Below, piece after piece: positions 6,020 to 7,750 of a DNA stretch of 7,750 nt. This DNA comes from an uncultured Ruminococcus sp. (GTDB taxonomy: Bacteria; Bacillota; Clostridia; Oscillospirales; Ruminococcaceae). The DNA is taken from positions 1 through 7,750 of the forward strand of contig CALEJX010000011.1 in the NCBI GenBank assembly GCA_937898375.1, given 5' to 3'. The notes under the pieces are model-generated. The model was not told where the DNA came from and ran no database searches. It worked only from the letters and a program-made list of their open reading frames with translations. Within the stretch, counting starts at the first letter, position 1. Every line of letters begins with the position of its first letter. Made by a program: the position numbers and the translations under genes.

Positions 6020-6042
6020 CACTCGCTCTTCTCGAGTGCTAA
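6016..6042 (-). promoter_or_regulatory. CIRCE operator (HrcA binding site)
   Basis: TTAGCACTC (6016-6024), a 9-nt spacer and GAGTGCTAA (6034-6042) match the CIRCE consensus exactly. The site begins 4 nt downstream of the -10 box and covers the expected transcription start near 6040, so bound HrcA would block the promoter. It is also transcribed, and in B. subtilis such a leader hairpin affects message stability. Confidence 0.97.
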
Positions 6043-6046
6043 GTAT

Positions 6047-6075
6047 AGTTTATACCCTTTTGCTGATTTTGTCAA
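6047..6075 (-). promoter_or_regulatory. Sigma-A promoter of the hrcA-grpE-dnaK-dnaJ operon
   Basis: On the minus strand the -35 box is TTGACA (6075-6070) and the -10 box TAAACT (6052-6047), 17 nt apart. An A/T-rich stretch at about 6085-6125 lies upstream of the -35 box and may act as an UP element. The vegetative promoter combined with CIRCE is the typical class I heat-shock arrangement. Confidence 0.85.
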
Positions 6076-6161
6076 GGGTTTTAAGACTATTTTTCTCACA
6101 AATTTTAAAAATATTTTAACTTTGTTTTCGTCGTTTTGCACAAAAACTTTTTCAAAAGCGC

Positions 6162-6195
6162 AAAAAAGCGGGCAGACCGCAGTGGTCTGTCCGCT
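6162..6195 (-). terminator. Intrinsic terminator of the lipoprotein unit
   Basis: Positions 6195-6184 and 6178-6167 form a 12-bp stem with one A-C mismatch and a 5-nt loop, 24 nt after the lipoprotein stop. On the minus strand it continues into a T-run (6167-6162). It isolates the lipoprotein genes from the heat-shock operon promoter. Confidence 0.85.
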
Positions 6196-6219
6196 GAAAT
6201 TCGGTAAAAGCCGGTAAAA

Positions 6220-6972
6220 TTATTCTTTTGTATAAGCAGAAAGGTCAGGAACTGCAAGCAGGCTGTCGTCTGCGCCGTCGATAGACTCCACTGTGAAGTA
6301 AACGCCGTTTTGTGCGTCAACGCCGTCAGGGATTATAACTATCTGCTGAAGATCATATGTTGAGCCGTCAAAGCTATAAACTATCTGACCCTCTGCGCCT
6401 GCAACAGCGCTTTCGATATTGTAATACTCGTGAACAACGTTTGAAGCCGTGTCTACATAAGCGTGGTCAAAGTCAGAAGCTGCGCCGAAAAGGATATCTG
6501 AGTTCTTCCAAGCGTCCTCGGCGGCATCGTCAACACTGTAAGTAGTTGTCGCTTCTGAAACGCTGTATGTCTTGCCGTCGCCAGGGTAAACAGTGTATGA
6601 CTTCATGCCCTGTATCGTGCTTGATTCGTATGCCTTGCCGTCTTTTACGCAGATCATATAGTCAGTGCCGCTGGTTGACATCTGACCTTTGAGCTTTGCA
6701 AGGTAGCCGTCTTTATACTTGTCTTTGAGCTGCTCGAAAGCTCTGAAATCGCCGTCAACATCATAATCTGTTGTGCCTACGTTTGCGGCAACGCTGTCAG
6801 CGGTGCTTTCGTCTGCTGTGCTTTCAGCAGGAGCGGTAGACTCTGCGGCAGCCGTTGTTGTAGTAGTTGTTGTTTCAGCCTTTGAAGAGCTTGAAGAGCT
6901 GCTGTCAGAGCAGCCTGCCATTGCGGTAAACATTGCCAAAGCCGCAATGATAGTTACCATTTTCTTGTTCAT
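6220..6972 (-). CDS. Secreted lipoprotein of unknown function
   Basis: The 250-aa protein starts at ATG 6972, 9 nt after a GGAGG site; an in-frame TTG at 6999 lies upstream of that site and is rejected. A lipoprotein signal peptide is clear: Met-Asn-Lys-Lys, a hydrophobic core, and the lipobox MAGC with Cys21 as the lipidated residue. A low-complexity linker of Ser, Thr, Ala and Glu (about 22-65) follows, with seven Ser and then seven Thr in runs. The rest is probably beta-rich, with repeated Tyr/Gly/Asp-containing strands such as DYMICVKDGKAYES and GKTYSVSEATTTYS, and ends in VPDLSAYTKE. It should be anchored on the outer face of the membrane. Spacing and end motifs resemble the protein encoded 30 nt upstream, suggesting paralogues in one unit. 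I recognise no family with confidence; the pattern recalls LolA/LppX-like lipoprotein folds, but this is a weak inference. Confidence 0.85.
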   Translation of the reverse strand: MNKKMVTIIAALAMFTAMAGCSDSSSSSSSKAETTTTTTTAAAESTAPAESTADESTADSVAANVGTTDYDVDGDFRAFEQLKDKYKDGYLAKLKGQMSTSGTDYMICVKDGKAYESSTIQGMKSYTVYPGDGKTYSVSEATTTYSVDDAAEDAWKNSDILFGAASDFDHAYVDTASNVVHEYYNIESAVAGAEGQIVYSFDGSTYDLQQIVIIPDGVDAQNGVYFTVESIDGADDSLLAVPDLSAYTKE

Positions 6973-7002
6973 AGTATTTTGCCTCCGAAAAAATGACAAG
7001 AA

Positions 7003-7704
7003 TTACTCGGCTGATTCTGCGCCTGACTCAACATCGAGTTCAGCGTCATCAAGGATATCGTCAGTGCTCATATCGAAAGTCTGCTCTGTCCAGCTGTCAA
7101 AATCATCAGGGAGCTTGACCTCCACGTTCTCTGTTGTGAATGAGTTTACTGTAACAGTAGTTGTTGAGCCGTCAGAGATAGTTTCTATCTTAACAAGATC
7201 CTTTGTGTCAGCATTGAAGTAATACTTGAATGTTGTTGTGAAAGAATAATCGTCAGGATCGCTGGTGTCGAGAGTTACGCCTGATTCAAGCTCGATACCA
7301 AGATCGTCTGTGCTTTCAAAAGTTTCGCAGATAAGACCGTCGTCTGTTGTTTCAGAGCTTATGAACTTGTAGCTGTCATCAATGCCGTAACCTACCTCGC
7401 TCTTGAAGTCGTCGATAGATTCTTCCATATCCATAGTGTAATACGTTTTTGACTCGCTGTCAAGTGTGTACATTGCGCCGTCGATAACATAGATATCCAT
7501 ATCCATGCCCATAACGTTCATTTTCATGTGCATATTGCCGCCTGCTATCTCAACAACGGCTGATGAATTGTCATATTCGCTTGATACTGTCATGTCGATA
7601 GCAAGGCTCTCGCCCTGTATCTTCTTTGTATACTGTGCTGTAAGAGTATCGTCAAGATTTGCGCCTGTGCCTGCTTCGGAAGCTGTTGACTCGTCAGCGG
7701 CGGT
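7003..7704 (-). pseudogene. Lipoprotein-like gene lacking its 5' end (disrupted or misassembled)
   Basis: The frame closes at TAA 7005-7003 and runs back open to 7704, where an in-frame TGA (7707-7705) and then a TAA (7725-7723) interrupt it. The first residues read TAADESTASEAGTGANLDD, a linker like that of the neighbouring lipoprotein, so coding clearly precedes Met 7593. No ribosome binding site, signal peptide or lipobox is left. The body (about 200 residues) looks beta-rich: a Met-rich strand pair (HMKMNVMGMDMDIYVIDGAMY), Tyr/Thr strands, then NADTKDLVKIE and VKLPDDFDSW near the end. It is acidic and ends in GAESAE. The layout matches the next gene, 30 nt downstream. I do not recognise the family; a LolA/LppX-like lipoprotein is possible. 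The loss could be a real deletion or insertion, or an assembly fault. Confidence 0.6.
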
Positions 7705-7750
7705 TCACGAGTTTGCCACGGTTTATGTGGGCGCCTTTTCGTTGCCGATA
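7705..7750. other. Unidentified sequence beyond the lipoprotein break
   Basis: From about 7705 the lipoprotein coding pattern is lost. The stretch includes GGCGCC and on the + strand one frame stays open to the edge (reading VHEFATVYVGAFSLPI), but 46 nt are too few to assign. A 6-bp inverted repeat, ACTCGT (7689-7694) and ACGAGT (7707-7712), spans the junction. I match it to no insertion-sequence end. Confidence 0.35.

Noticed and set aside
6773..7222. A 149-codon + strand frame across the two lipoprotein genes
   Set aside because: Its valine and serine runs are the antisense image of the Thr/Ser/Ala linker and it spans the gap between two real genes.
7705..7750. End of an insertion sequence or attachment site at the window edge
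   Set aside because: Only 46 nt are visible, no target duplication or recognised terminal repeat can be shown, so it is kept as an unexplained junction only.

Overview
The window looks like a chromosomal segment from a Gram-positive gut or rumen Clostridia, most likely Ruminococcus or another Oscillospiraceae member. The evidence is the hrcA-grpE-dnaK-dnaJ gene order under CIRCE control, a DnaK close in length to the Gram-positive form, strong GGAGG ribosome binding sites, consensus housekeeping promoters, and lipoproteins with Ser/Thr/Ala/Glu-rich linkers. The genus is an inference from style, not from a marker gene.

Left part (1-1040, + strand). The window opens inside the C-terminus of a VanY-type (peptidase M15B) D-Ala-D-Ala carboxypeptidase. 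Next comes a 50-residue single-pass membrane protein of unknown function with a perfect consensus promoter, a structured leader and a weak terminator. A DtxR/MntR-family metal-responsive repressor follows, with its own promoter and a good intrinsic terminator.

Centre (1049-6075, - strand). This is the class I heat-shock operon, transcribed right to left as hrcA, grpE, dnaK, dnaJ. A promoter and CIRCE operator precede hrcA, and a second, imperfect CIRCE-like repeat lies next to the first and overlaps it by 4 bp. HrcA represses the operon, and GrpE, DnaK and DnaJ form the Hsp70 folding machine. The grpE-dnaK and dnaK-dnaJ gaps each hold a stem-loop. The dnaJ leader is odd: its only strong Shine-Dalgarno lies 56 nt upstream of the start, and a perfect 8-bp inverted repeat could loop out the interval. 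The operon ends at a terminator convergent with that of the metal regulator.

Right part (6162-7750, - strand). Two adjacent genes encode secreted, probably related lipoproteins of unknown function and end at a strong terminator. The upstream one has lost its start, signal peptide and lipobox at about position 7704, where the open frame runs into unrelated sequence with two stops. This suggests a rearrangement, an insertion edge or an assembly artefact close to the window end.

No CRISPR array, tRNA, rRNA or complete mobile element was seen. The core of the window is a well-known system; the points worth checking are the operator duplication, the dnaJ leader, the small membrane protein and the broken lipoprotein gene.
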